A stretch of 64,000 bases of DNA, from positions 13,756,365-13,820,364 of the forward strand of contig NC_133946.1 in NCBI RefSeq assembly GCF_031877795.1, in the 5' to 3' direction. Positions 27,101 through 40,081 of this stretch are shown in pieces. The translations under genes were made by a program, and so were the position numbers. Each line of letters opens with the position of its first letter. Position 1 is the first letter of the stretch. A model generated the notes under the pieces. It was not told the DNA's origin. It saw nothing but the letters and a program-made list of their open reading frames with translations, and made no database searches. The stretch comes from Strix aluco. Its lineage: Eukaryota > Chordata > Aves > Strigiformes > Strigidae.

Positions 27101-30100
27101 CAACTTCTCCACACGCTCTGCTGCAAGTGAACAACAGTTTGAGATTCCTCAGAAGAACACTCTGCGTGGCGATTTAGCCTCCTAGGACACAAGTGCCTCC
27201 CTGCTTCCTCCACGTGGATGGCTAACTCCCTGAATGCAGGTATGCAAAAACCTCCCAACACTTTCTCCCAGGCTTTTCTCAACTCCTGTGCCACTAATTC
27301 AAAACAAACACTAACATCTTTGATAGTGAAGCCTTTGCCTGTGATTAATTGTATCTACAGCTCCTGCTGGGCTGTGGCTTTCTTATGCAAGTCTCCCAGC
27401 TCTGCTTTTGCCATCTGACCCCACAACTTGCACTGCTGACAATATTACTGTAAACCTGAAATTTTCAAAATAGTTTTGATGGAGAAGACAGGGCATTTGC
27501 AAGCTTGTGCAAGGCAAAGGGACACAAAGCAGACCCGTGCTGGAGCTCAGTCAGCCACGGAAATGTTTTTCATGCCATTTGCTCTGCTCTGTTAGCAGTG
27601 CCACAGGGCATGTGTCGTCATGTGTTTGTGCATGGGCACATCTACACACATCCAAAATGAGTCACATCTGCTCCTTGTTTCAAGAGATTCTGTCTGACCA
27701 CTACAGATACAGGGGCACCTCAAAGTGGGCATGTTTAATCCGTGGGGAGCAGGGGGGCTAGGCTTCTGGATTACAACATGTTAATGTTGGAGCAGTAATA
27801 AAATTTTAGTTCTTCATTACAAGCATTGGAGAGCTACACCACAGACCAACCATCCCAGTGCCAGCTGGGGAAAAGGTTGGAACCAAGCACCAAGAAAGCA
27901 CAAACCCAACTTTTTTGAGGTGTTTAGTATATGGCAAATGACCTTACCACCCAAATGAACGTGATCTGGAATACTGGCTTGAGCTGTTGAAATGCCACAG
28001 AAATTAAACTGGCAGCAGCCCTGAAGCAAACAAGCTGTTCCTGTATTTTCATGCTGGCACGTACCATGCTGCAAACAAGTGACAAAGTACCTGCTGAGTC
28101 ACTGAATGGTGCCTAACAGCTTTAACAGTGGAAAGTCAAAAAAAACAACATAGAACAACTTCAGATTAGGTATTCTGGAAATACCTAATACATTTTGGGC
28201 ATCCCCGGACAGTTTTCTGGCAAAACATCATGTTCATGACCAACCATCATCAGGTGTCTGTGGCCCCAGAATCTGCCCCTTTGTTAGGGCCCAGCGGTGA
28301 GCTCTGGAGAGGGGCAGACAGATCTCTGCCTCTGTCAAGCCAGAAAAGCACTGGCCAGAGCTGACTATGACATTTGCTTTCCCGCTTCAGAAACCCACCA
28401 GCAGTATGGTGTGCTCAGTGAATGAATCGCCAAGATCTCTCTTCATATCAGATGGGGCTGGAAGCTGCACGTGCTGGCACTGCTCAGGTCATTTTCTAGC
28501 CACAGTCGCAGAAGTTCCTCAATGAGATTAGGAGTCCTTCAGCAGTGTTAATTAGTGCTTACGCAAGCAGGGATTTCTCCAAGCCCTCAGGGCTGCTGCC
28601 TGGGGGGGATGATGCTCCTTGGTCTGCAGGCAGGGATCTGTAATGGGCACCTGTGCCAAGAGCAGCAGGACACTAACTGCCCCCTTCCCGTGGTTTTGAC
28701 AAAAAAATTCTGCCCCTCCTTCTCCTGAGGGGCTGCCTGTGTTCAATGCCGTGGCCAGATGATCTCCAGGTGACAAGGAGATGAGAGGCATGAGTGAGGG
28801 CTCCAAGCCACAGGCAGAGGAGACCCAGCCTCTTAAGCACAGTAATAAGCAGGGGCTTTTTCAGAAAATCACCATAGTGTAGCATGCTTTGAGACACCGG
28901 CTGCCTCCAGCGTGCTGCCAGGGGAGAGCACCAGGGTGATGTTTAGGAGTTATCAGTGGGAGGCTATTGCAACCCAGTGTCCAGAGGGACTCAGGCTGAC
29001 TTGAACAAAAGATGCCTATTCTCCTTCAATAACCAGACAGATTTTAGTACAGCTGCTCAAGAAAACACAGTTATAAACCCTTTGACACCTGGGCAGACAT
29101 CCTTGCATCCTGCAAAATAAAGATTTGGGCCTTGCTTAGGAAGAGACTTGGGTTTATACCTAAACCCAAACACAACAACCCCCTGAGGTTTAAGCACACC
29201 CCTCAGCCAAGGTCTATAAAGCAAGTCAGCAAAGCCTCAAAGGTACTCACACCCTATCCAGACAGATTTGGGAGTTAAGAGCCTCAACCATTTGTTGTCA
29301 CCACTTGCTGTTCCTGCAGCTAAAGGTACCTGGCCAGTAGCAGTAGGGGATGCTATGCGTGACCTCAGGGACAGGTGCAGGAACAGCACCACAGAGCCTG
29401 CCTCCTCATGCAGGGCTTTGCTGCCTGAAAAGAAGCATGAGATACCTGTGAAAAAACACTATATATATATTTATTTTTTTAAAAAAAAAAAGGGCAAAGA
29501 CAGGCTGCAAGGTACATTATGTCCTACCACAGCTAAAAAAACCAGTGTGAAAGCATTTGCACTGCTGGAGAGCAGCTAGCCATAATGAGGAGAAATCCAT
29601 ACCAATGTGATGAGCAGTGGAGACTCCAGGCCACCTAACATCCATGCCAGGGACTAATAAGCCAGTGCCTTGAACAGTATAATGTTTTATATTGGGGAAC
29701 TGGGGAAGGAGGAATGCTGCTGTTTGCTTTTCCACATGCCCTCATATTACCCTGCCAAAATAAAGCTCATGAAAGTTGGGCTTAACAATTTTGTCTGAAA
29801 AGTGGGTATTTACATCCTTAAGAGCATCTGGCATATTTCTGTATTTCATCTTCCTTTCAAAGGATAATGCAGCTTCTAAAAATTCCCTCCGAGTCATTAT
29901 AATTTTACTCTGCTCCCAATATAATAAACAACTTCATCCATCAGTCTCCAAGCACTTTGCAAAGAAGCCAGCATCACTATTTACATCTTACAGAAAGTAA
30001 AGCGAAGCAGCAGAGCTTTCCCAACAGCAACCAGGCAATCACTGCAGACACCCACGCTGCCCGTAGTCTCTCAAGTCCCACTCCAGCAACGCGTGCATCG

Positions 30101-30296
30101 CGACGCCCCCAAGTCCTACACGTGCACAGGACGACACCAACCCTCTGATAATCTCTTGAGTGGAAATGTTTACAAACCTGTTGTCCTTCCTAGCAGTCAT
30201 GCAATCCATGCTTGTTTCAAAGTTCCTCTCTTTACAAATAGAAGGAACTGGCACTGCGCTCACAAGAGCTCAACTTTTCTTCCTTTTGAGCAATAT

Positions 30297-30370
30297 ATAG
30301 AAAATACTATATTTACTATATATACTACACATATGCTATATTTACTCCATAGAAAAATACTATAATTACT
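30297..30370. repeat. AT-rich imperfect direct repeat
   Basis: A 21-22 base unit (ATAGAAAATACTATATTTACT) occurs at 30297-30317 and again with one insertion and one change at 30349-30370. A further CTATATTTACT lies between them. This is low-complexity AT-rich DNA. Confidence 0.75.
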
Positions 30371-31315
30371 AAACCAGAAAAAGTCCATAGTAGCATGGGT
30401 GCTGATCTGCACTTTTTAGCAGACTCTGCCTTCCTCACAGAGCATATTACTGAAAGGATTGCATGCTGGTTTCATCCATTTGTACAGTCCTAAGTGCTAA
30501 GGCAATCTCTTAGTAGCTTGTTACCTCTTTTCATCTTCTACTCATTTCTCTAATATTTGCTGACTTCCCACATGTACAGAAATTGCACTTCAAACTCAAG
30601 ACTGTGCTGATGGATGGTTATAGTGGCCTTCAGTGAAGCATTGCTCTGTTAATAGGACTAAAAAATGAAATATGAAAATTCAGAATTTCCCTTGGGTTAA
30701 AGAAGGTACAAAGCTGCTCTGGACACTGATGTTACATTCAACCATGTCCCCCTCCTTTGGGGCACTAGCAGCTCCCTGATGTTTACCTCAGGCCACAGCA
30801 GCTCGCATCAGCCCTGAAGCCCCCCAGGAGCCAGCTCACGGCTCTGCTCTTTGGGAAAAAGCACAGAAAAATAGACACAGTGCATCAATCCAGTCCAGTG
30901 CTTGCTGCATACAGGCTTTGCATTTCAAAAAGTTTTGCCTCTATTACTTAAGAGACCTTATGGTGCTAGGTTGTACCTGGTCATGCGATTTGAGAAGGCA
31001 GTGCTCTGTTCGTGTGGATCTTATCACTCACGTGGACCAGCTAATAACAGAGGTATAAAAAACCAGAAAAAAAACGGGGAGAAGAGAGGAAAAAATGGCA
31101 TAAGAGGGGGCCCAGGAGAGGCAGAGCAGAAAGACACGTAACTGCAGCAGGCAGCTACACAGAAAGAAGCCAGGCAAGCAATCCATGACCCCAAAACACT
31201 GCTCAAGTCTAGCAGCTGTACCAGGCACTTCAACTCCAGAGACAGGCTGTGAAGAAATCATCCCTGAGTTTTAGAGGACTAGAAGAGGAGTTGAAGTTAT
31301 CTTTGTTCTTTACCA

Positions 31316-31333
31316 AAAAAAAAAAAAAAAAAA
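31316..31333. repeat. A18 homopolymer
   Basis: Eighteen consecutive A in gene-free DNA. Shorter A-runs of 15 and 17 bases lie at 36522-36536 and 36641-36657. Confidence 0.9.
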
Positions 31334-34073
31334 GAAACAAAATTAGCTCGATTCCAGTCCCCATCTGCTGGAGAATTTTTATATTGCATTCATTCCTCTG
31401 GACCAGCATCCTCAAATCTGTGAAAGAAGTTCCTAGCTTTACCAACAGAAATTCAGGTTCAACAAAAACACGGTGGCTTTTTAAAATATTTTTTTTTTAA
31501 GAAACCTGGATGAAACAGTGACTATCCTTACAGTAAGCCACATAATCTGCAAGGAACAGAATTAAAAACCTAAGCATCAGAAAAGATTAACGACTCCATT
31601 ACAGCTAGGTTGAAGCGCACAGCCCTGACACGTTCAGCTGCTGGGCACACACGTTTGTGACATGGCGTGGGCAGAGAGAGGTGCTGCTGCCAGCTGAGCC
31701 CTGCCAAGCGCAGTGCCCGTGCTGTCCCCTGCTCCACTCGCCCCTCAACCCCCGGAGCTCCTGCGGGTGCCCAGACCTTCCCCAGCAAGCTCACAGCCAG
31801 CACTTGCCTCATGCACACCGTCCTCCAGAATAATTAAACCAGAGAGTGTCCTCGCTGCTAGGACTGAGCTCCAGATGGGGAGGCAAACGAGCATCTAGGG
31901 TGTCCCACAGCAACAGCGAGGTTAAGACCAAAGGACGGTTTCTAGCAAGGGGAGGATGCTGGCTCCCAGCACCGCCTGCCTCCACCCAGTGAGATGCCAA
32001 CAGTTCAGGGCACCCTTCAAACCTCGGGGTTCTGCAGGAGTGACGGCATCAGCCCCAGTACAGAACCCGGTCTTACAGCCAAGAGGCGTTTTAAATCCCC
32101 ACCCTGCACTAGACTTGTTGCTCCCCTTGCTATTTCTCCACAGTTCCTGCTGGCTTCGGCCTCTTTGGTTGCATCAATGAATGCAACTACTGATGCTCCT
32201 GCAGATTTCTGTAACTACCACAGACAGCAGATAAATTAGATAGCCAGGCAGCCCTGTCCTTAAGGCAGTGCAGTAATGAGGACTGTCACTGACTGGTTTC
32301 AAATACAGGAAATTTTAAGCAACTGTAATCTTGCTAGAGGAGAAACTCAATATCAGGACCATTAAAGCAGGGCTAGTCCTCAGGTTTTTTAAGTCTGAAT
32401 CTGAAAAAAAAAAAAAAAGGCAAATTAACCAACTTACCCTTTTAAAAAATAATTTTTAAAGCTTAAAAAATAAGTTAATGTTGTTTAATGTCATGGGAAG
32501 CTGAGATTACTTTAGGAAGGAAACCAAACAACAGAACCTGAAGTACACAAAAATGTCAAACCATTAATTTGAGATTTTGCAATGAAATCCAAGACAGACA
32601 CATGCCCACATACCCACACACTTCAGGCTGTCCCCTCTGCTGGGGAAGCAGGAGCTTTGTCATCTCAGTGCAGTGACACAAGCCAAAGATGAGGTGGTCA
32701 CCACACCTAAAATAAACGCCATCTTCGGGACAGCTGAAAAAAAAGCACCAAAGCCCCACACAGTTATCAGCCCTACCACATCTCAGGGTGTTTTATACAA
32801 AACAACGAGATTTCATGTTGGAAACCACCCCAATTACACTTTCCAGCTTTTTAACATCATTCTGACATGAATAATACCATTTCCAGATATGGAAAAAAGT
32901 CACTTGATCCTGCTCTGGCTGAGAAGAGCTTTGAATTGCAAAATTTTTCACTAGACCATAAAACCATAAGAGAGATTTGCACAGGGTGTTGATTTCAGAG
33001 GACTGATATCTGAATATGAAGCCGCAGAAACTTTTGGCAGGTGATCAGTTAGAAACTAAACTGAAAGCCTAATAACATATTGATTTCCTGTTCATTAAAG
33101 ACTAAAGCAGCTGTCCTTCCACACACAAGGTACAATGCCTGTTTCATCGTTCACCTAAAACATCTGAACCTGAGCTGCAAACCACCACCATTCATCTTGT
33201 CATCCCACTCAACAAGCTGCTTCTTGCCAATAAGCAACTGACTTCTCTGTAGAGGGAAGTGACATTTAACAGACTCAAAAATATAACAAAGGTACCTGAT
33301 TATCCCCCTAAAACACATTGGTTGCATGAGCCCCTGCTCCTAGTTTCCCCTTCCTGGATCTCTGATGAACTTGACCCCGCAATGCAAGCCTGGCATGCCC
33401 CGGGCAGCCACCACAGGCTGGTGCAACTACATCCCTCCTGAGGTGCACGAGTGCAAACCTGACAGCAGGCTCTTGGCACAGGCGCTCCGCTGAAGCCGTA
33501 AGCTGATTTAACTGCAAAGTCTGGTTCTAAAAGTTCTCTCAGGACCGTTTTTTAGAGATCACACAGATGTCCCATGGAGGCCCGGAGTACGCTGTGGCAC
33601 ACCCAGCCAACGCCTGCGGTCAGTTGAGGGAAGGGTGCACTTCACGGCTCAGGCTGCAGGTCGGGTCCGGTTACTGTTCGATGGGTTGGGTGTGCAATCA
33701 CATGTACAGAACCAAAGGTAACATGTGGTGGGTGCTTCTCACAGTCCAGGGGGAAAGGTTTTGATAGGTTACACCCCGATACGCAGCTCAGGTTATTCCA
33801 GTTTGGGTTCAGGGAGCTGCGTTATTCACTACAGCCAGCACCCTTCATCCCAAAGACACCTCTCCAGGACATCAATTATGATATTCTTATCTATTTTCCC
33901 AAAAGTATCAAAATGAGAATCACCAGCAATTTACTCCTAGACATAACAGATTTGAGCACATATTAGACATTATCACTCTTACTATCATCAGATTAGGTGG
34001 GTGAACTTTGTTTCCTTTTCAAACTGAGCTCTTGCTCCATAGTACCTACCTTTTCCAAATGCTGGTCTTCTGT

Positions 34074-35815
34074 AAAAATCATAGAACAATTGAAGTTGAA
34101 AGGTATGCCTGCAGGTGTGTTATTCAACATTCTGCTCAAATTGGGGTCAGCTATGAGGTCAGTTGAGGTTGCTCAGAGCTTTATCCAGTCAGGTGTTGAA
34201 AACCTCCAAGCATTGAGACTGCACAGCCTCTCTGGGCCCTGTCTTCATGGTGAAAAAGTTCTTCTTTATATTCAGTCTGAAACTCTCATTTCAACTTTTG
34301 TCCTTTGTCTCTCACCATACACCACTGTGAAGGTCTGGGCTCTGTCTTCTGTCTGGGCTCTGTCTGACTACCTTGCAGGTACGAAGGCTGCTGTTTCCCT
34401 CTCCCTGCAGCGAGCTTTCCCTTTTCCAGGCTGAACAAGACCAGCTCCTTCAACCTCTCCTCACAGGACAAGTGTTCCAGCCCAGCTCCCAGAGCTCTTT
34501 GGTTACCGTCCTCTGGGCTCGCTCCAGTTCATCAACATCCTTCTTGTACCAGGGGGCTCAAACTGGATGCAGTTTTCTACATGAGTTCTCACAAGTGCAG
34601 AGAAAGGGAAGGATGTTAATCACTTCCCTTGATCTAATGGCCACGCTCCTGTCAGTACAGCCCAGGGTGCTGTTGGCTGCCTTTGGTGCCAGGGCACACT
34701 GCTGCCTCGTGTCCTGCTCACTGTCCACCAAGAACCCGGGTCCTATTTGGCCAGACGGCCCCCAGCTGGCGTTGTTGCAGGGATCTTCCTCCCCGGGTAC
34801 AGGGCTTTGCATTTGTCCTTGTTAAATTCCAGAAGGCTCCTGCTGACCATTCCTCCAGCCTGTCAGGGTCCCTCTGGACAGCAGCTCCACCCCCAAGTCT
34901 ATTGACTGGTCCCCCCAGCTTGGTGTCATCTCTGCAAATGTGGTAAGGGTGCACTCAGTTGTCTCCTTCAGGTTACTGGCAAAATGTTTAACATGACAGG
35001 TGCCAGGCTAAACCCCTCCAGCACCTTCTTGTCGCTGTACTCTCCCTGGAAGCCAGCCCATTAACCCCTGAGGCCAACCACTACCCTCTGAGGCCAAACC
35101 ACCAGTCAGTTTTTTAACCATCAACCCAGATCTTAAGGTCCTAACTTCGATACCAAAATATGGTGAGAGAAAGCAGTGAAAGCCTTGCTGAGCTGAGGTA
35201 AAATACATCATGCTTTCCCCTCATCTGTAAATTCAGTCATTTTATCATAGAAGGCAATCATGCTGCTCAGGGGTGATTGACCCTGGTAAACTGGTACATT
35301 CATGCAGACTGTTTCCAACCTCTTCTCTTTTATGTGCCCAGAAACCTGTTCCTGGAGGGCTCGCTGTGCAACTCTCCAGGGAGAGAAGTGAGGCTGACTC
35401 ACTGCAGGTCCCTACATTGCTCTCCAGGCCTTGCTAGAAGATGGGTGCAACACTTGCTTTCCTCCAGTCACCAGGAATTCCCCTGATCTCCATTAGAGAT
35501 GGTCATCAAATACAACTGGGCAGCCTTGCAAGAACATCAGCTGGTTCTCTCACTACCTTTGATAGGACCCATCAGGTCCCATGAATTTGTACGGGTTGAG
35601 TTCTCCGAAGTACACCCTGCCTCGACCCTCAGCCACTGCTGCCGGCTCTTCTCGTTGTACCTTGTCACTAATCACAGGGGCCTGGGAAGGGCTGTTGGTC
35701 AGGACACAGGCACTGAAGGCACTGGGTCCCTCAGCCATGCCCATGGCTACTGGCACTAGATCACTCACCCCATTCAGCAACAATCCCCCATTTTCCTTGT
35801 TCAGCAAGTCAAATG
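34074..35815 (-). mobile_element. CR1 LINE, 5'-truncated, with decayed ORF2 (minus orientation)
   Basis: CR1 non-LTR retrotransposon remnant. Minus-strand translations in shifting frames follow CR1 reverse transcriptase order from right to left: KENGG...LLNGVSDLV (about 35801-35755), KFMGPDG (35588-35568), HIKEKR and LIAFYDKMTEFTDEGKA (about 35340-35208), CRDDTKLGG (about 34936-34910, the F/YADD catalytic box altered to CRDD), VQRDPDRLEEWS, VDSEQDTRQQCALAPKAANS (about 34735-34670), SREVI, and CEERLKELVLFSLEKGKL (about 34468-34415). The element ends at the left in the CR1 tail, reading TTCTATGATTTTT on the minus strand. Several frameshifts and stops make it inactive. Divergence is high, so it is an old copy. 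Confidence 0.9.
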
Positions 35816-35869
35816 TAAGTTTTGAAAGACCCTCTGTGAGGGTGATATACGCTGATATGTATTTTGATA

Positions 35870-36069
35870 TATCCCCTGTGAGGGTGGTGAGGCCCTGGCA
35901 CAGGTTGCCCAGAGAAGCTGTGGCTGTCCCTTCCCTGGAAGGGTTCAAGGCCAGGTTGGACGGGGCTTTGGGCAACCTGGGCTAGTGGAAGGTGTCCCTG
36001 CCCAGGGCAGGGGGCTTGGAATTAGATGATCTTTAAGGTCCTTTCCAACACAAACCATTCTATGATTCT
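35870..36069 (+). mobile_element. CR1 LINE 3' end fragment (plus orientation)
   Basis: About 200 bases matching the end of CR1. The last ORF2 residues are recognisable in one open frame (PWHRLPREAV, VPSLEGFKARLDGALGNL), followed by the conserved short 3' UTR with GATGATCTTTAAGGTCC and the terminal repeat ATTCTATGATTCTA. It is cleaner than the neighbouring minus-strand copy, so probably younger. It lies head to head (5' to 5') with that copy, 54 bases apart. Confidence 0.93.
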
Positions 36070-39000
36070 AGGAAATACAAAACCAGAGAGGAATCATTTG
36101 CAGCATATTAATTATGAAACAGTCTGGAGGAGTAAGTCAGAATCAGTCCTAGTAATATGAAGAATTCAAGCAGAAGTTGCCAGTACTAAGGGATTGCTCT
36201 GGTGCTACAAGTGGGAAACAGGTGTGTATTCTCTATTTGCACATCCAGAGCTCTCTAAAGAGATTAGAAATAATGCTACTGGGAAGAAGTCATCACAAAG
36301 TAGCTCCTGGCAGCACTGCATAAAGAGGTCAGCAATAACACAGCCCAGACCTTAGGACTTGGCAGTGACAGATGCCTTCCCAGGCACCTTACAAAACTAA
36401 GAAAATGCAGTATGAGACCCGGCAGATGTCAGTTCAGCTGGCTGCTGTCACAAGGATTTGAACGATCACAAGTTGGTTGTTCAAAAGAAAGATAAACAGG
36501 AGAGGTCTCACTTTTAATTACAAAAAAAAAAAAAAACCAAGAAGTTAATAAGACTATTAAAGGCACAGTTCATAAATGCAACTGGAATAGAGAGGTGAGC
36601 AACATCTGTGTGCAACTTCCACATCAGGAATCCACAAGACAAAAAAAAAAAAAAAAACACCAAACCATTCAGAATTCACGAGGTATTCTCCCTCCCATTT
36701 CCCAGAAATGTAACTGGATAAATGGTATTTTAAAAGTGGGATTAGGGAGAAACAAAAAGTTACAGCAAGCATGTAATACTTTCTAAAACCTTGTAAAGGT
36801 TGCCCTCAGAATGACCTAAAGTGAGTCCTTCCAGTGAGGGGAAGGCTGTAAGTGGAAGTAGTACCAGGTCATAGTGCCAGTGTGGTACTTTATACTTGCA
36901 TTAAGGCACTTAATCGTTTTGTAAATAGTAAGAATCAGCTCAAGACACAGAACGGCTTAGTCTCATGAGGAAAGAGATAAGAGAATGGCTTTTGTGGTGA
37001 GACAAGAAGCCAGCAATTCAGCAACATGACATTATTCTAAGAGGTAATGAAGGACAGGCATATTTTACAGTTTGCAGGAGAAATATTAGAGCAGATGTGA
37101 ACTTTTACTGCTTAAAAGTCACAGCAGGTAGGAAGAAGAAGTTGCAATAGGAAGGAGAAAAGCATTAGAACTTTGTTTCACTTTCAAAGGTCAGCACTGC
37201 ATTCAATAGATTTCCCTGCTCCTCAGGGAAATGCCAAACTGGTGCCTAGACAAGAGCCACTACATTTTTCTCATGCTAACAGTAATCCTCATTTAGATGT
37301 ATTATTTAGCTGAACATGAAGTGTTTATGCATAGCTTTCTGACTGCAAATTGTACATGTCACTAACGATATACAAAGATTACTTGTTTTTTCTCTTGTAT
37401 TTGTACTATATTGTGATTAACACGCATTTAATGTTTTAGATTGCAAGCATCTGTCCTGCTTTTTACACAAATTTCTTCAGAACCACTATTTATGTCGTCG
37501 TTTTTTCCCTAGCTACTGACCATCCAGATTTTAGAGTTCACAGACCAAAATACTCTGAAATAGCACTGACACATGGCCCCGTTTAATTATAGATCAACAG
37601 CTTTCTTATGTCCTTCATTCCTACCCTGCTTGTAAAAATAAGAACATGAACTCTGTACAAGGGCCTCGGCAAAAGCAGCGCTTAAAAGCCCTGTACAGAC
37701 CTAAGTTTGCCTACTGCCAGTGACATCTTGTGGTCGCCAATAAAATAGTTCCCCGTGCATTTCGCATTTCCAGAATTTATTGCAGACCCACTCCAGGGCC
37801 AGAGCAATGTGGGGGCAGCACCCCTCTGCCCCCCGGGGAGCCCTGTGGACACTCCACCCTTCAGGAGCAGCTCCAGGAGGGCAGTGGGCAACCACCGAGG
37901 AGCTGCTACAGCTTTGGTTCAACTTCCCATGCCCCTAGTCAGCAGTTTTTCTTAGCATTTCAGCGTCATGCTTTCACCTTCACTCCACATAGTCGTGCCA
38001 CCATTTTTATCCCACATTTCATCCCTCGCTTAGAGGTGGATACCCTACACAAGTCCACTGCTTTATAAATAATCACAACAAAAAGATAATCCACCATTTA
38101 CTCCTAGCAGATCCTTCTTCTTTAAAAGTGCTTGTCTTACCTATACAGATTACAGCTTTTTACAGTGCAGACAAGCTTGAGTTACGTTTGCATGGTGGAC
38201 TGGATAAATAGTCCTAGGTAGGTCTCAAAACGCTGCTTCACAGAATACTTTTTAAAGCATGTAAGCTCTTCATATCACTGGAGTAAGTTCATTTTTTACA
38301 TTTGTCGTAAAAAGCGTAAGATGCATTCAGAGGAGTATTTGTACTGTATTATCGCTCTTCAGCGGTCCAGTTCAAGTGAAATTAAAACTGTCTCTAGTAT
38401 GCATTAACTCACACCTAGGAAGAGACAAGGAACCAGGAGATTTCATCATTGCCTCTACTTGCATTTTTGGTGCCTGTGCTTCGCTATGGTAACTTTTCCC
38501 TCTATACAATACTTTCATATCAGAAGCCTTTTTAAACAATGTAGTCATTTATAAATTGCTCATGTCACTACAAATTAATGAGTACCAAATACTCTGTGCA
38601 TCTCACTACAGTTCACAGGATCCAGTTTAAACAGTAGCTGAACAGACTAGCATTTGCTTTGCAGCAGCAAAACGATGCATTTAAGTTCAACATACTACTT
38701 GCTGGCTGGCTCAGGATCATTACTATGTTACATGCATTAATCCAATTTAGCTTTTGTGTGGGACATCATCTGCCCTTTATATGTCATCCACAAAAATCTC
38801 CCAAACCATCCAAAATAACTGTGGTTTTAAAGCCTAGTAGCACACCTATAGAAAGCAAGCATAGCACACATTTACAATGTTGTTTCTGGGTATTATGGTC
38901 TTGTAGTTAAACCCATTGCCTTTTCCACATCTGCTGCTTCTCATTTAAAGCTCTTTATCTTCCCAGTGAAAGGCTACTAAGACACTCCTACCCATCCTCA

Positions 39001-40064
39001 TTTATCTGTTGCACACACTCAGGCTACAACATATGGAAGTATGAAGGCTATTTTCTTCCTTCTTCATTGTCACTCCTCAGTGATTTTTCCCATTTCCTAC
39101 TGTTCCTCATATAGCCTGAACAAAAGCCTAGAAAGATCAAGAAAGCAGCCTAGACAGCCACGAAGTTTTAGGAACAAAAGTTGATTGCTTTCAACCAAAT
39201 GTTCCTGTGGTCAGAGCTCTATGAAAATGTCTAAGTACCAAGAACATTCACAAGTTTTCTGGCCTTACATGTACCACACAACATGGGATTAAGATCTCAA
39301 ACACACTTGTGCTTACCCCCACTTTAAACCCAGAGCCTGCTTCAGGCCTCCAATTTTAACTTCACTTTCCAATAGAACCAGGTAAGTACAACAGAAAAGC
39401 TGTATGTACAGAGTGGTAAGTGCTGCATTTACCGTCCGGAATGCTCTCAGCAAGAGCCCAGCCTAACAACTTTAAGCTTTCAGGTTTTGGCAATAACTGC
39501 TGCCCTGCAGTGGGTCAACTGAGTAACACAGGAAACACGACTGTGCCCCCGCATTTCCAGCTTGAGTGTTTTGCTAACTTTGAGTGTCTCTCACCATGGT
39601 TTTGGTGCATGCGGGTACCAAAATCTATGCCTAAATCGAGTGAACAAATGATTCCCTGCTGAGCTGATTCCTGAGCTTTTCCAGGAAACAAACTTCGAAA
39701 TAATAATTGCAGGTAACTTTCGGCAGTGCTTGGCTTGTAGTGACTGACTTCAGGAACCTTCTGTTTGGAATAAGCTCATTAAAGCTTTCTAACGAGAGTA
39801 TGTGGCAAGGCCAGTCAATGATGGCTACAGCTATGCCACGGGTGAAATCTTCTGACATAAACTGATGTCAGAAGAGCGTTAGCTAATATTTTTGTTTGAA
39901 TCCAGACTTGAACTTTATATCAGTGACGACTAGCCACAAGGCCATGCATAAAGTCAGAGTTTTCCTTGGCTTTAGTGGGTGTTAACTCCTTCCAAATATA
40001 TTTTATTAACTCTTTTACAACAGCTCATCTCATTACATGCTCCTACACTGGGCTAGGTATTTAG

Positions 40065-40081
40065 TATTTATTTATTTATTA
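40065..40081. repeat. (ATTT)n microsatellite
   Basis: Four perfect TATT-type units in AT-rich intergenic DNA. Confidence 0.85.

Larger units (their letters stand above)
24422..34073. other. Gene-free region between CpG-rich patch and CR1 pair
   Basis: Somewhat more GC-rich than its surroundings (especially 24600-25600 and 31600-32200). Open frames reach about 105 codons without recognisable products. A stretch at about 25735-26230 weakly recalls the tail of old interspersed repeats but could not be assigned. No exon is supported. Confidence 0.65.

Noticed and set aside
34373..34825. 150-codon open frame on the plus strand
   Set aside because: It is the antisense shadow of the decayed CR1 reverse transcriptase, which reads on the minus strand.
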